From the NCBI GenBank assembly GCA_030549335.1, contig CM060183.1, positions 20,720,552 to 20,784,551 of the forward strand: a stretch of 64,000 nt of DNA. The letters are read 5' to 3'. The translations under genes were made by a program, and so were the position numbers. Shown here piece by piece: positions 46,835-58,755 of the stretch (the first letter of the stretch is position 1; the number at the start of each line of letters is the position of its first letter). This DNA is from Pontederia crassipes (Eukaryota > Streptophyta > Magnoliopsida > Commelinales > Pontederiaceae). The notes below the pieces were generated by a model. The model saw only the letters and a list, made by a program, of their open reading frames with translations. It had not been told where the DNA came from and did not search any database.

Positions 46835-48468
46835 ATGAACGTGGAGAAATTCACCGGCAGAAATAGTTTCGATTTGTGGCAGATCAAGATGCAGACGTTT
46901 CTGAAGCAACAAGGAGTTTGAACGTCAATCTCAAACGTGTCGAAGAACAAACCAAAAGAGGAATACTCGAAGAAAAAAAAAGAGATCGACCTCACTACTT
47001 TGGCGACCCAAGAGGAGAAGGCGCATTCGAAAAGGCGGTCGGTCTATAGTTGAAACTCGAAAGTTTATATTTGACGAAGTCTCTCACTAACAAGTTGTTG
47101 TTGAAACAACGTATGTTCCCTCTCCGCATGCAAAAAGGTACCCATATGAAGGAACATCAGTTAAATTTTTTATTGATGGAACTGAGAAATATCGATGTTA
47201 AGAATGCTGCCCTAATTCTGTTAGTTTCATTTTTTTCATCACATGAAAATTTTATTCAGTCTATGATTATCGAGAATGAAACTATAAGTTTGTAAGAAGT
47301 AACATCGAGTCTCCATACTCGTGAACTTCGACGTAAGGTATCTGGAACTCAGACCGCGGGTTTGATATCAACCGCGAAAAAAGGACAATCCTCGAATTAA
47401 AAAAAATCCAAGTCAAGGAAGAAGAAAATCACTGCAAAAAATATCTATAATTACTGCAAGGAATTAAGTCATTGGAATGAGGATTGCCCGAAGAAAAAGA
47501 AGGCCGCTATCGTTGCGGTGGCACATGACTGCTTTTGATTATGTATGTCTAGAGGATAGTTGGGTTCTTGATTCGGGGTGCTCCTATCATAATTCCAAAT
47601 AAAGAATGCAGAAGACCGACGGTGAAAACGTCATCATGGGCAATAATGCATCATGTCAGGATCGGTTCTGTGCAGATCAAGACTCATGACAATCTTATGA
47701 GGATGTTGACAGATGTCCGTCATGTTCCGCAATTGAAGAAGAATTTGATATCACTTGAAGTCTTGGATTATAAAGGGTGTCAGATCAATGCTGTTGGAGA
47801 CATCCTCACAGTCATAAATGGTGATGCTACAATTCTGAAGGGAGTCAGACAGAAGTCCTTGTATATATTAATAGGCAAGACTACCTCTCGCGTTGCTATA
47901 GTGACTAGTTCATCCGAACCAAAAAAGTCCAAGCTGTGACACATGCGACTTGGGCATATGACTCAGAACAGGATGAATATTCTCAGCAAGCGAGGTCTTT
48001 TAGGAGACAAGAAGACATCTGAAATTAACTTCTGGAAGCACTGTGTGTTTGGAAAACAACGAAAGTCTCAGTTTGGCAAAAGCAGTGCACAGGACGAAGG
48101 TGACACTTGATTACATCCACGCTAATTGTTGAGGTCCCTCTCGTGTCTCATAATTAGGATGTGCTAAGTACTTCCTGTCCGTTATTGATAACTACTCGAG
48201 GATGACTTGGGTATTCTTGATGAAACACAAGAGTGAGTCCTTTAAGGCCTTCAAGCAGTGAAAAGCTTTGGTGGAAAATCAGACGTCGAAGAAAGTGAAG
48301 CGTCTTCGCACTGATAATGGTTTGGAGTTTTGTTCTGCTGAATTCGACCAGTTCTGCAAAAATGAAGGCATTATCAGGCATCGCACAGTCAAAGATACTC
48401 CACAACAAAATGGAGTTGCAGAACGAATGAACATGACACTTCTGGAGAGAACAAGGTGCATGCTCTTT
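46835..48468 (+). pseudogene. Copia-III gag, protease and start of integrase (broken)
   Basis: ATG 46835 opens MNVEKFTGRNSFDLWQIKMQ, a copia gag start, soon followed by a TGA. Remaining blocks include LTNKLLLKQRMFPLRMQKGT, a knuckle whose first Cys is Tyr (YNYCKELSHWNEDC, about 47440), the protease site WVLDSGCSYH near 47560, MRLGHM (about 47940), TDNGLEFC (about 48310) and QQNGVAERMN (about 48405). Many stops and shifts occur. The frame is cut at 48468 by the CACTA element and continues at 50444. Confidence 0.85.
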
Positions 48469-49009
48469 CACTATTAGAAAAACGTTGACTACCGACGGTC
48501 CAGACCGTCGGTAATCAGTCCGAAAATCGTCGGTAACGTAATTACCGATGATTTTTAGTCAGAATCGATCCGTCAAAAAAACGCTCGTCGCAAACTGATT
48601 TGCGATGGTTGAAAAAAATTCGTCAAAAATATCGACGGTCAGAACCGTCGAAAAAGTCCCCGGCGGTTTGAACCGTCGAAATTTTCCGACGGTTGCAACC
48701 ATCGGAAAAGTCCCCGGCGGTTCGAACCGTCGAAATTTCCGACGATTGCAATCGTCGGAAAAGGCAGGCGGTCCGAACCGTCGATATTTCCGATGGTTGC
48801 AACCGCCGAAAAAGGCCGGCGGTCCGAACCGTCGATATTTCTGACGGTTGCAACCGCCGAAAAAGGCCGGCGGTCCGAACCGTCGCAACTTTTCGACGAT
48901 CGCAACTGTCAGAACTTTCGACGGGCGTTGCAACCGTCGATCTTTCGGCGGTCGCAACCGTCGCAAATAATTTTTTAAATATAAAAAAATTAGCGGCCGG
49001 ATCAGGCCG

Positions 49010-49405
49010 CGGCCAAATCCGACCGCCCGTGGCCGATCCGACCACTGGGGGCCGGATCCGTCGCCAGGCGGCCGAATCCGAACGCCCGGCGGCCGATCCG
49101 GCCGCTGGAGGTCGGATCCACTGTCAGGCAGTCGGATCCGAACGCCCGGCGGCTGAACCAATCGCTGGAGGCCGGATCCGGCCGCCCGTGGTCGATCCGG
49201 CCGCCTGCGATCGATTCGGTCGCTGGGGGCAGGATCCGTCGCCAGGCGGCCGGATTCGAACGCCCGGCGGCCGATCCGGCCGCTGGGGGCCGGATCCGCC
49301 GTCAGGCGGCCGAATTCGAATGCCCGGCGGCCGATCCGGCCGTTGGAGGCCCGATCCGGCCGTTGGAGGCCCGATCCGGCCGCCAGCGACGAGATCCGGC
49401 CGACA
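49010..49405. repeat. GC-rich ~58-bp minisatellite inside the CACTA element
   Basis: About six to seven degenerate units of GGCCGATCCGGCCGCTGG, GGCCGGATCCGTCGCCAGG and CGGCCGAATCCGAACGCCC. It is far richer in GC than anything else in the window. Confidence 0.85.
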
Positions 49406-49419
49406 ACGGCCTCTGGCCG

Positions 49420-49640
49420 GAGAGAGAAAGAGAGAGAGACGCCGGCGCGGAGTCGAAGAGAGAAAGAGAGAGAGATAGAGACGCCGACGCGGGAGAGGGT
49501 CGCCGGTGCGGGAGAGGGTCGCCGGCGTCTGACGCTAGAGAGGGTGCTCGCGGCCGGGAAAGAGAGAGGAGAGGAGGGAGAGAGAGAGGAGTGGAGGGAG
49601 GAGGGAGAGAGAGAAGAGGGGGGAGGAGGAATATAAAGGG
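49420..49640. repeat. GA-rich tract inside the CACTA element
   Basis: Imperfect AGAGAG/GGGAGA repeats following the GC-rich minisatellite; frames rich in Arg/Glu here are artefacts. Confidence 0.8.
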
Positions 49641-50443
49641 ATAACGAAAGCGGAAAAGGGAAAAAAGAAGCGGGATAACAAAATTTTAATTACCGACGGT
49701 TTCGACCGTCGAAAAATGTAAATATTAACTATTTTTATAATTACCGACGGTTGTGACCGTCAAAAATATATTTAGTTATATATAATATTTATTTTTATTT
49801 TACCGACGGTTTGAACCATCGGTAATCGTTACCGATGGTCAAAACCATCGGTAATTGTGACGGTTTGGGCCGTCGCTAGTTATATTAATAAAATATTTTT
49901 TATGTGATATTATTATACATTTATCGACGGTTACGACCTTCGGAAATTGCGGCGGATTTTGCGACGGATGGATATCCATCGGAAATATCGACATTCCTAA
50001 TCGTCGAAAAATTAAATAATAATATAAAAAATATATAATTTAATTTTTCATTTCCGACGGTCGTAACCGTCGAAAAATCCATCGGAAAAATTAAATAATA
50101 ATATAATAAATTACATAATTTTTTTTTCTGACGGTCGTGGCCGTCAGAAAATCCGTCGAAAAATTAAATAATAATATAAAAAATACATAATTTAATTTTT
50201 TCATTTCCGACGGTCGTAACCGTCAGAAAAGTCGTCGGAAATTGCGACGGATGGATATCCGTCGGAAATATCGACGTTCCTAATCGTCGAAAAATTAAAT
50301 AATAATATAAATGATTTCCGACGGTCATAACCGTCGAAAAATTCGTCGGAAACCAAATCGTCAAAAAATCTGTCGCAAATTGCGACGGATTTAGAACCGT
50401 CGGAAATTATCCGTCGAAAAATCACGATTTTCTTGTAGTATTT

Positions 50444-51798
50444 AACGCTGGCCTGAATAGGACTTCTAACCTGAAGCTGTTAACACAGCTTGCTACTTGG
50501 TGAATGAAAGTTCGATGACTGCGATCTCAAGACTCCAACTGAGGTATGGTCAGAAAATCCTACTGTTTATACTAATTTATAAAAATTTTATTGTCACTTC
50601 AGTGAAGAGAGTTGTTGGAGCCAAGGGTCAAAGAAAGTTCTTGAAAAATGATGCAGGAGTGAAGGGCTACAGAATTTGATCTTATTCAGGACACAAAGTC
50701 ATCCACAACGGAAGCGTGACCTTTGATGAAGCATCAATGCTTCAGTTGAAGGTGGAGACTAAACATAGTGTTAATAAGCATGTGGAGGTTGAAATCACTC
50801 CAACTAAGGATGATGTTGAGGATCACATCAAGAAGCAGAATTAGAACATGAAGAATATGATGAGCAATCTGAAAAGAAGTCAATTGCTGTCAGACATCCT
50901 CGTAGAGAAGTGGATCCTCCTAAACGATATGGCTTCGAGCTGAAGAAGTGGAGTCCCTGAAGTCGTCCTCTTATAAGGAGTCGAATCTGAACAGTGAATC
51001 ATTGCTATGGATGAGGAAATGAAATTAAACGTGGAAACTAGTCAAGTTGTCTAAAAGTAAAAAGGTTATTAGTTGTAAATGGATCTTAAAAAAAAACTGG
51101 AATTCCAAAAGTTGAAGGCACAAGATACAAAAGCACGGTTGTTTGCTAAAGGTTATAGTAAAAAAGATGTGAACTACAATGAGATATTCTCACCTGTTGT
51201 CAGACATACTTCTATCAAGGTGCTACTTGCTCTTGTATCACATCAGAATCTTGAACTCGAGCAATTAGGAAGAACTTGAAGAAGACATTCTTATAAGTCA
51301 ACCAGAAAGATTCTTCATTTTAGGAAAGGAAAGTCAAGTTTGTAAACTGAAAAAAAATCTTTGTATGGCTTGAAGCAATCTCTCAAACAATGGTACAAGA
51401 GGTTCGACAACTTCATGATTTCTAAAGAATTCAGCCGAAATTCCTATGATTGTTGTGTATATCACAAGAAGGTGAATGACAACTCCACCATCTATCTGTT
51501 CATGTATGTTGATGATATGCTTATTGTTACTAGAGACATGACAGACATTCAGAATTTGAAGAAGATTCTTAGTGCACAATTCAATATGAAGGATCTTGGT
51601 GCAGCACAGAAGATTTTGGGATGGAAATTCTAAAGGATCACGCACAAGATAAACTCTTCTTATATCAGAAAAGTTATATTAAGAAGATTTTATTCAGGTT
51701 TAAAATGCCTGGAGTGAAACCTTTGAATACTCCATCAGATGCAAATGTTCATCTTCCTGTTGCCTTCGTACCAAAATCAGAAGTAGGGAAGGAGTACA
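50444..51798 (+). pseudogene. Copia-III integrase end and reverse transcriptase (broken)
   Basis: Picks up the integrase (NAGLNRTSNLKLLTQLATW-like) after the CACTA element. RT starts near 51060 (GCKW-type motif reading SCKWILKKK) with YNEIFSPVVRHTSIKVLLAL, SLYGLKQSLKQWYKRFDNFM and the catalytic YVDDM box at about 51506. An internal LKTAFLHG-type block is lost to a stop after LELEQLGRT. It ends at 51798 (KEYM), where gypsy LTR sequence begins. The 51239-51798 part is duplicated at 53869-54431. Confidence 0.85.
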
Positions 51799-52309
51799 TG
51801 TAACGCCCTCAAATCGCACCCCGTCACGTGGCAGAATACGCTTCGAGAACGCTACGGATCATCCTTACGTGTACATCTTATTGACTAAAAATATGACTTT
51901 GACTGTTCAACTCAACATCGATAAAAGTGAAAGACTTAATCATCATAAAGAATAAGAGTGAGTAACATCATAATATGCGGAAGACTGATAAATGACTTCA
52001 TAAAGTACAAAGGAAAACTAATACATCAAGTAATAAAAAATAAAGAAAAAAGCTATCCATCATCTAAAGGATTCGATAACCATGTGCAGCCACCTACGAG
52101 CTCGATCTGTCATCGTTGGTCACCTTCATCATTCTGACATTGGCCTACATTTAAGAACATGCATGGGAGAACCTCCTTATGAGTTTTACAACTCAGTATG
52201 GAAGTAAGATAAACATCATAATAGAATAATGATACTAGACAAAAATCATAAAGAATGTCATCATATGAAACGAAAGTGAATCATTATCATCGTAATAGTA
52301 AGGAATCAT
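51799..52309 (-). repeat. gypsy LTR fragment (511 bp)
   Basis: Matches 54432-54944 closely from TGTAACGCC to AAGGAATCAT, then jumps to RNase H sequence. The remaining ~1.27 kb of the LTR is missing. Confidence 0.9.
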
Positions 52310-52324
52310 AGTCTTTCAAATATT

Positions 52325-53871
52325 CTATCCATTTTCGATGTCGCATATTGAGATATCGTTGAGAAAAGACGTACTTGAGACTCTTATGATCGGTGAACAC
52401 CTCAAACTGTACTCCGTAAAGGTAGTGTTGCAAATCTTCAATGCGAAGGCTACTGCTGCCAATTCAAGGTCGTGAGTTGAGTAGTTTACCTCATGCTTCT
52501 TCAGCTGCTTAGATGCATATGCAACAACTTTTCCATGTTGCATGAGCACGCATCCCAGTCTTGTGCCGCAAGCATCACTGTACACTACGTACCCATTAGT
52601 ATCTTTCGGAATGGTGAGTATGGATGCAGTGGTCAACCTTGACTTCAATTCTTAGAAATCGTCTTCGTATTTCTGTGTCCCTATGTACTTCATACTTTTC
52701 TTTGTTAGGTTCGTCAAGGAAGATGCAATATTTAAAAAATTCTTGATGAACCTACGGTAGTAACCTGTCAATCCGAGGAAGTTGCGGATTTCAGTGACAT
52801 GTTTTGGTCTTGACCAGTGGGATACCGCTTCTACTTTAGAAGGATCCACAGAAATGCCCTTCTTCGAGATTATGTGTCCAAAGAACATAATCCGATCAAA
52901 CTAGAACTTACACTTTGATAATTTGTCATATATTGTGTTGCGTTAGCTTTTCCAAAACTATCTTCAAGTATTCTTTGTGTTGTTCTTCATTTTTCGAATA
53001 AATCAGAATGTCATCCACAAAGACGATGACAAACTGATTCAGGTACGATCTGAACACTCGGTTCATGAGATCCATGAAAATTGTAGGGACATTCGTTAGT
53101 CCAAAAGGCATCACTAAAAATTCATAGTGATCATACCTCGATCAGAAAGTCATCTTCTTTACATCTTCATCGGGCACTCTAAGCTGGTGGTACCCACTTC
53201 ATAAGTTGATTTTAGAAAATACCACGACATTTGAGAGTTGATCGAAGAGGTCGTCGATGCGCGGTAGAGAGTACTTATTCTTGACTATGGCTTTATTCGA
53301 CATCGGCAGTCAATGCACAGTCTTAGAAAGCTGTCCTTCTTCTTGACAAATAGCACTGAGGCACCACAAAGAGATACACTCGGCTTGATAAACCCCTTAT
53401 CTAAAAGTTCCTGAACTTACTTCTTCAGTTCATGCATCTTGGCCGTTGCCATCCTGTAGGGGCCTTCGAGATCGGGGCAGTGTTTAGAAGGAGATCGATC
53501 CGAAAATCAATCTCTCGTGGAGGTGGTAATCCGACGATGTCGTTCGAAAAAACATCCGGAAATTTTCGAACAATATCCAATTATTGTAATTGGATCCCCG
53601 AGTTGTCCGTCATCATCACATTTGCAAGGAAACCTCTGCATCCCTTATGTATCATTCTTTGTGCTTTTATGGCAGATATAATAACCTTTCCATCTTTGCT
53701 TGTGGTACTCCTTACAGTAGTCTTGCGTTCACCTCGGGTTCTAATGATTACATTCTTCTGTTTACATAACACGGTCACATCGTGGTAGGATAGCCAATTC
53801 ATACCAAGAATGATATCGTAGTCCATCATTGGAATGATCATATCTGTAGAAAAATTCTTGCCTTGTGGCAC
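52325..53871 (-). pseudogene. pol: gypsy protease, reverse transcriptase and RNase H (broken)
   Basis: Read right to left. Protease C-terminal part at 53871-53581 (YDIILGMNWLSYHDV). RT at 53114-52926 ([20 protein letters not shown], catalytic FVDDILIYS) and 52888-52652 (GISVDPSKVEAV, RNFLGLTGYYRRFI). RNase H at 52648-52325 ([43 protein letters not shown]). Frames are separated by stops and shifts. No integrase or chromodomain is present. The protease Asp region is lost at the 53869 junction. Confidence 0.88.
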
Positions 53872-54431
53872 ATCAGAATCTAGAACTCGAGCAACTAGGA
53901 AGAACTTGAAGAAGATATTCTTATAAGCTAACCAGAAGGATTCTCCATTTTAGGAAAGGAAAGTCAAGTTTGCAGACTGAAAAAATCTTTGTATGAACTG
54001 AAGCAATCTCTCAGACAATGGTACAAGAGATTCGACAGCTTCATGATTTTTAAGGGATTGAGCCGAAGTCCCTATGATTATTGTGTATATCACAAGAAGG
54101 TGAAGGACGGCTCCACCATCTATCTGCTCTTGTATGTTGATGATATGGTTATTGCTGCTAGAGACATGAAAGACATTCAGAATTTGAAGAAGCTTCTCAG
54201 CACACAATTCAATATGAAGGATCTTGGTGTAGCACAGAAGATATTGGGAATGGTAATTCTAAGGGATCACACACAGGATAAACTCTTCTTATATCAGAAA
54301 AGTTATATTGAGAAGATTTTTAAAATCTAGGTTTGGAATGTCTGAAGCGAAACCTTTGAATACTCCATCAGATGCAAATGTTCATCTTCCTGTTTCCTTC
54401 GTACCAAAATCAAAAACAGAGAAGGAGTACA
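53869..54431 (+). pseudogene. second copy of Copia-III reverse transcriptase fragment
   Basis: Repeats 51239-51798 with scattered changes: LELEQL, SLYELKQSLRQWYKRFDSFM, YLLLYVDDMVIAARDM (a Val follows YVDDM) and the same ending at KEYM before TGTAACG. It has its own stops. It lies inside the gypsy complex, in the opposite orientation to the gypsy pol genes. Confidence 0.9.
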
Positions 54432-56220
54432 TGTAACGCCTCCAAATCGCACCATGCCACGTGGCAGAATACGTTTCGAGACCGCTACGGGTCATTCTTA
54501 CATGTACATCTTATTAATAAAAAATATGACTTTGACTGATCAACTCAACATCAATAAAAGCGGAAGACTTAATCATCATTAAGAATAAAAGAGAGTAACA
54601 TCATAATATGTGGAAGACTGATAAATGACTTCATAGGAGTCCAAATGAAAACTAATAAATCAAGTAATAAAAAAATAAAGGAAAAAGATATCCATCATCT
54701 AAAGGATTCGATAATTATGTGCAGCCACCTACAAGCTCGATCTCTCACCGTTGGCCATTTCCATCATTCTGACATTGACCTGCATTTAAGAACATGCAGA
54801 GAAGAACCTCCCTGTGAGTTTTACAACTCAGTATGAAAGTAAGATAAACATCATAATAGGATCATGATACTAGACGAGAATCATAAAAAATGTCATTATA
54901 TGAAAGGAAAGGAAATCGTGATCATCATAATAGTAAGGAATCATGTAAGGGGACATATGAATAAAAGATCATAATTAGATCATCATAAAATTGATAAAAG
55001 CCGATCATCATAAGAGAAATTTCTTATTCATATGCGTTCATCTTCTTCATCATCTTATTATTCATTTTTGACTTATTTGGGGTATATTTCAACCCACGAG
55101 GAGGTCTGCCTCAACCCATCCATCATCATCATAATTGACAAAACCAACTCATAATTGACTGTAGTCAGTCCATAACCTGGTCGTCACCAGTCCATCATAA
55201 AAGATCTCTCCATTTCACATTTTTTGCCTTTTATCTTGCATTTTTTAATTAATCTTCATAAGGACTTTAATCAAGATAATAACATAAGATCATGGAGAGT
55301 AAATCAGGTGTGTTATTGACATAATCATCATCATTATGATCTGGAGCAAGCACATGAATGAAGGATCTAAATATCATAAAATTAACATCATTCATGTTGA
55401 AACCCGAGCCGAGTAGGATAAAACTCGGGCCGAGTTCATCCGTCGTCATCCTTAGAAAAATCATAGTAAACCCGGGCCGGGTTCGGGTTACACCCGGGTC
55501 GGATCGGGTCGTCATCGAGTCGGAGCGGTTGTCGTGCCCGACTGTTCTTCGTACGCGGAACTCGGTCCGAGTCGTATTCAACTCGGGTCGGATTCGTCCT
55601 GTTGCAGAGCTCGAAGAGCGTCCGCAATGACGGATCCGGGCCGAGTTCCTATAAACTCGGTCCGGAGAAGGACCTATTCGGACCGGGTTCTAGTGAACCC
55701 GAGCCAGGTTCTTCTTACGCGTTCCGTTCGACTTTTCCGACGATGGCCGGCCTTAATCATCATCACAGAACATTATTTTACACTGGGCATAAACTAAGGC
55801 ATGCTTCAAGTCTATATTCTATCATGAATCTATCCTAGTTCCATACCTTTTAGTTTCTGTCCAAGAAACTATTTGTGCAGTCTTCTTCTTCTTTCTCTTC
55901 ATCTTCCTCTGTCCACTCCTCTTGGTTCAGAAGTACGGTCGACGGCATCCACGTTCCCTGGTTGTCCTCTTGCGTGGCAGCGTCAGGTACAAGTGGGGAC
56001 AAAAAGGGTGCACGCACGGGAAAAACTAGGTCCGGCTCATGAGGAAACGAAAAGGGATTTCTGGTTTGATTTGACCTTATATTTATAAGGGAAAAGTTTG
56101 AGCTTGGTTGGAAACGAACTCCTCTTAAAATTTGATCCCAGATTTTATCTTTTTTCTTCTTTGTTTTATCTTTTTTCTTTTCCTTTTATTTATTTTTCCC
56201 AATTAATCTCGGGCGTTACT
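54432..56220 (-). repeat. gypsy LTR, full length (1789 bp)
   Basis: TGTAACGCC...GGCGTTACT. On the minus strand a TATA box (TATAAATA) lies at 56087-56080. A GC-rich block at about 55395-55720 with many ACTCGGNCCGAGT/ACCCGGGCCGGGT palindromes sits in the middle of otherwise AT-rich, ATCATA-repeating sequence. Reading frames inside are not genes. Confidence 0.85.
55395..55720. repeat. palindromic GC-rich island in the gypsy LTR
   Basis: At least eight half or full sites of (A)CTCGGGCCGAGT(T) or CCCGGGCCGGG, spaced irregularly. It may serve as a binding array or as a methylation-rich spot; neither can be shown from sequence. Confidence 0.7.
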
Positions 56221-56311
56221 TTGTAATAGCCTCAAGGTGGGACTGGCGACGGCATGGCGTGGTATTGAAGTTTTTTGTACTCTGTAGATGATTCAAGTTA
56301 AGGTGAAAATT

Positions 56312-56637
56312 TGTTGATAATGCATTGAATATGAACCCAATTGTAATTCTTTTGTAGCCCCTCTATATAGTCAGGCGCTTCAGTTGCTCCTACGGAGGTC
56401 TCACTGCCCGATCAACAAGTCTGTGAGAGTAAAAGGGGGATTTAGGGGGATCCCCTGCGGAGGTTGCAAAGAGAGTTCTTATATAAACTCCCTAAGGGTT
56501 CAAATAGAGACTCATCATTGTAATCATTATTATTCCATAACAAAGAGAGCCGTCGCTATTAACCCGATTTAGGGTGAACCTCGTAAATTTTTGTGTTCTT
56601 CCATGTTCGTGCGAACTCTCTCCTTCTTTTCATAACA
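56312..56637 (+). repeat. Copia-III 3' LTR
   Basis: 326 bp starting TGTTGATAATG after an AAGGTGAAAATT polypurine-like tract and ending TTTTCATAACA. A TATATAAAC box lies at about 56500. It differs from the 5' LTR by many substitutions, so the element is old. Confidence 0.82.
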
Positions 56638-57222
56638 CCTCTCAATTTAAATATATTTTTTTTGTTGGAGTTTCTCATATTCGATGTGCCTTCATTAGTG
56701 TCACGCGAATTGGGCCATCCGCTCGTCTTCCTGACACCACCAAGAATTGGCTATCCAAAAAATATTTAAAAGATTAATGAGTATATAGAGCACTCCGCTT
56801 TGCATTTCAATATAGAGCATTTATTTCTTATTATTTAGTTAATTTTATTTGAGTAATTTGATAACAAAAATATCATTTAAGGATAAATAAATTACACCAG
56901 TTGAATTAGTCATATTTATTAACATGACTTGATCATGATCATGAGATTATCCGATGATATTAATTTTAATCACGTTTATTATTTTACTATATACTTTAAC
57001 TTAATATATAATTATTTTATTAATTTAATAAGTAAAATTAATGATCTACCCCTTCTACGTCAAATACTTTATATATACATTTTTCTCAAAAATTAAACGG
57101 ACAATTATTGATGTCATTTGCAAAAATTACAACATGAACGTAAGTGCACATTGGCATTTCTATTTGTCATTATTAATTTTTAAGTTTGAATATTTTCATA
57201 ATATCATTTTGTAACAAATTGA
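56638..57222. other. AT-rich intergenic stretch
   Basis: No gene or repeat can be supported. Confidence 0.5.
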
Positions 57223-57335
57223 GGGCTCGTTTGACTTAACTGATATAGAATAGCTCATAAGTTGGGAGTAGATAAATATTTTATTGATTGAAATTTATTT
57301 TTAAAAATAATCAATTATAGGTTTGAATAAAATTT
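57223..57335. mobile_element. truncated MITE related to the one at 14850-15244
   Basis: Begins GGGCTCGTTTGACTTAACTG and follows the left end of the 14850 MITE for about 110 bp (GATATARAATAG, ATAAGTT, TTTTAAAAATAA). The right end is not found. Confidence 0.6.
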
Positions 57336-58503
57336 ATACTATATTAAAAGGAAGATAGTATGTAAAGAGGAGTTGACACTGGGCATAAGTAAATGTAGAT
57401 AAGTGCCTAAAAAACTATGTAAAAAGCTTTTTAATCAATACGTGAGTTACTTACAAGATCAATATGTAAAATGTTTTTAATGATTAATATCAGGATTAAT
57501 TACAACATTCATTAATTATATAATTACATAATCTTATTGGAATAGTGGATAATAATTATCCATAATAGGTATACATAAAAGTTGACTTATATTGTCTATA
57601 TGAAGAAGAAAACAAATTTATTTTATAATATATTATAACTATATAATTTTAATATGTTAAATGTTATATAGTAAATACAATATATAATAAGATAATCTAT
57701 ACTCTATGAAAATCAAAGAAGTTTCCTGGCATAAATATATTTTGACAAGTGTCCCAAAAAAAATAATTACAATGTATATATATTATGATTAGAAAAATAA
57801 GATAACTATTATACAACCATATATTTTTTTATATACGGTTATAATAACTATCTATAGCAACTTCATTTATAATAAAATACTAATTATTAGATGGTTTAAA
57901 AAATAATAAATAAATAAAAATAATCATAGAAAATTAATTTATAAAAAATATTTTTACAATTATTTCAGAAATCCACTACAATAAATATGCAATTGCAAAC
58001 CAGAGCTTTTTTTATCTTGGGTGGGTCAATTTTATTAGCATAATTACGTGAGTAGGAGATATTAGTTAATACAACTAGTACTATAAATATCTATATAAAA
58101 AGACTATGTTTCTAAAATACGTATAAGGCAGGAACAAAATCACAAGAAAGTCTTGACAGGTTTTTTTTACTTGAATTTATTATTATTTTAATATAATTAT
58201 GTTAAAAAATTTCCGGTGAGTAAGTTAGTTGTGATTCAAATGTGCCAATAAGTGATAACAAATTATTCACTCTGTTTTTTTCATAGAAAAAAATGAGTAA
58301 AAATTTGTTTCCATTGAAATTGTGTATCCATGTTTATTAACTTACTAAAAAAATCAATTTATTCTCATGTATCTGGATCCTATCATAAAAAATAGCTTTG
58401 AAAACTTAAATACGATTACTTTACAAAGTAATATATAGAATTTGCATTATTACTCCACATGTTATCATAAGTCAGTTATTTTTCTATTAGAATTTCTCTA
58501 TTT
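57336..58503. other. AT-rich intergenic stretch
   Basis: Short A/T runs only; no feature supported. Confidence 0.5.
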
Positions 58504-58755
58504 ATACAACAACAACAAAGCCTTATCCCACTAGGTGGGGTCGGCTACATGGATCATACGACGCCATTCTGCTCTATTAGTAACCAAACCTTTCGGTATA
58601 TTATTCACCAATAGATCTTGCTCTATTAGTTCGCCAAGTGTCCGCCTTGGTCTCCCTCTCCCTCTTTTAATCGGACTCCAGATTATTTGATCTACTCTTC
58701 TTACTGGCGCATCTAATGGTCTTCTCTGAACATGACCAAACCATCTCAAATGATT
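58504..58755 (-). mobile_element. 5'-truncated LINE 3' end (RTE-like)
   Basis: The minus strand reads LRWFGHVQRRPLDAPVRRVD, GRGRPRRTLGE and NRAEWRRMIHVADPT, the C-terminal tail seen in many plant LINE reverse transcriptases, then a stop and a (TTG)n-type tail (plus-strand ACAACAACAACAAAG at 58505-58520). Short simple-repeat tails are typical of the RTE clade. Only about 250 bp survive, with no catalytic domain. Confidence 0.8.

Larger units (their letters stand above)
48469..50440. mobile_element. non-autonomous CACTA (En/Spm) transposon
   Basis: 1972 bp, begins CACTATTAGAAAAACG and ends CGATTTTCTTGTAGTA (reversed TACTACAAGAAAATCG), with an exact 3-bp duplication TTT (48466-48468 and 50441-50443). 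Removing it rejoins the copia integrase frame. Both flanks (48490-48960 and 49690-50425) are packed with CCGACGGTNNNACCGTCGG-type inverted motifs, the subterminal repeats that bind CACTA transposase. No transposase is encoded. All reading frames inside are repeat artefacts. Confidence 0.93.
51799..56220 (-). mobile_element. Ty3/gypsy-derived complex, rearranged
   Basis: Starts TGTAACGCCCTC (51799) and ends CGGGCGTTACT (56220). Order: LTR fragment 51799-52309; minus-strand pol 52325-53868; a second copy of copia RT (53869-54431); a long LTR 54432-56220. In minus orientation the long LTR is the 5' LTR, but gag is absent, the integrase is missing between RNase H and the left LTR fragment, and foreign copia DNA fills the gag position. 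The arrangement cannot come from one simple insertion. Confidence 0.85.
46387..56637 (+). mobile_element. Ty1/copia element (Copia-III) carrying nested CACTA and gypsy insertions
   Basis: 5' LTR 46387-46767, primer site TTGGTATCAGAATC directly after it, then decayed gag-pol, and 3' LTR 56312-56637. Inside are a CACTA element (48469-50440) and a gypsy-derived complex (51799-56220). Copia sequence is therefore found at 46768-48468, 50441-51798, 53869-54431 and 56221-56311. RNase H and the end of RT are missing or unreadable. No target duplication is clear, partly because the left LTR edge is uncertain. Confidence 0.85.

Noticed and set aside
48559..49478. Long frames inside the CACTA element
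   Set aside because: Made by the CCGACGGT and GGCCGATCC repeats; no transposase motifs.
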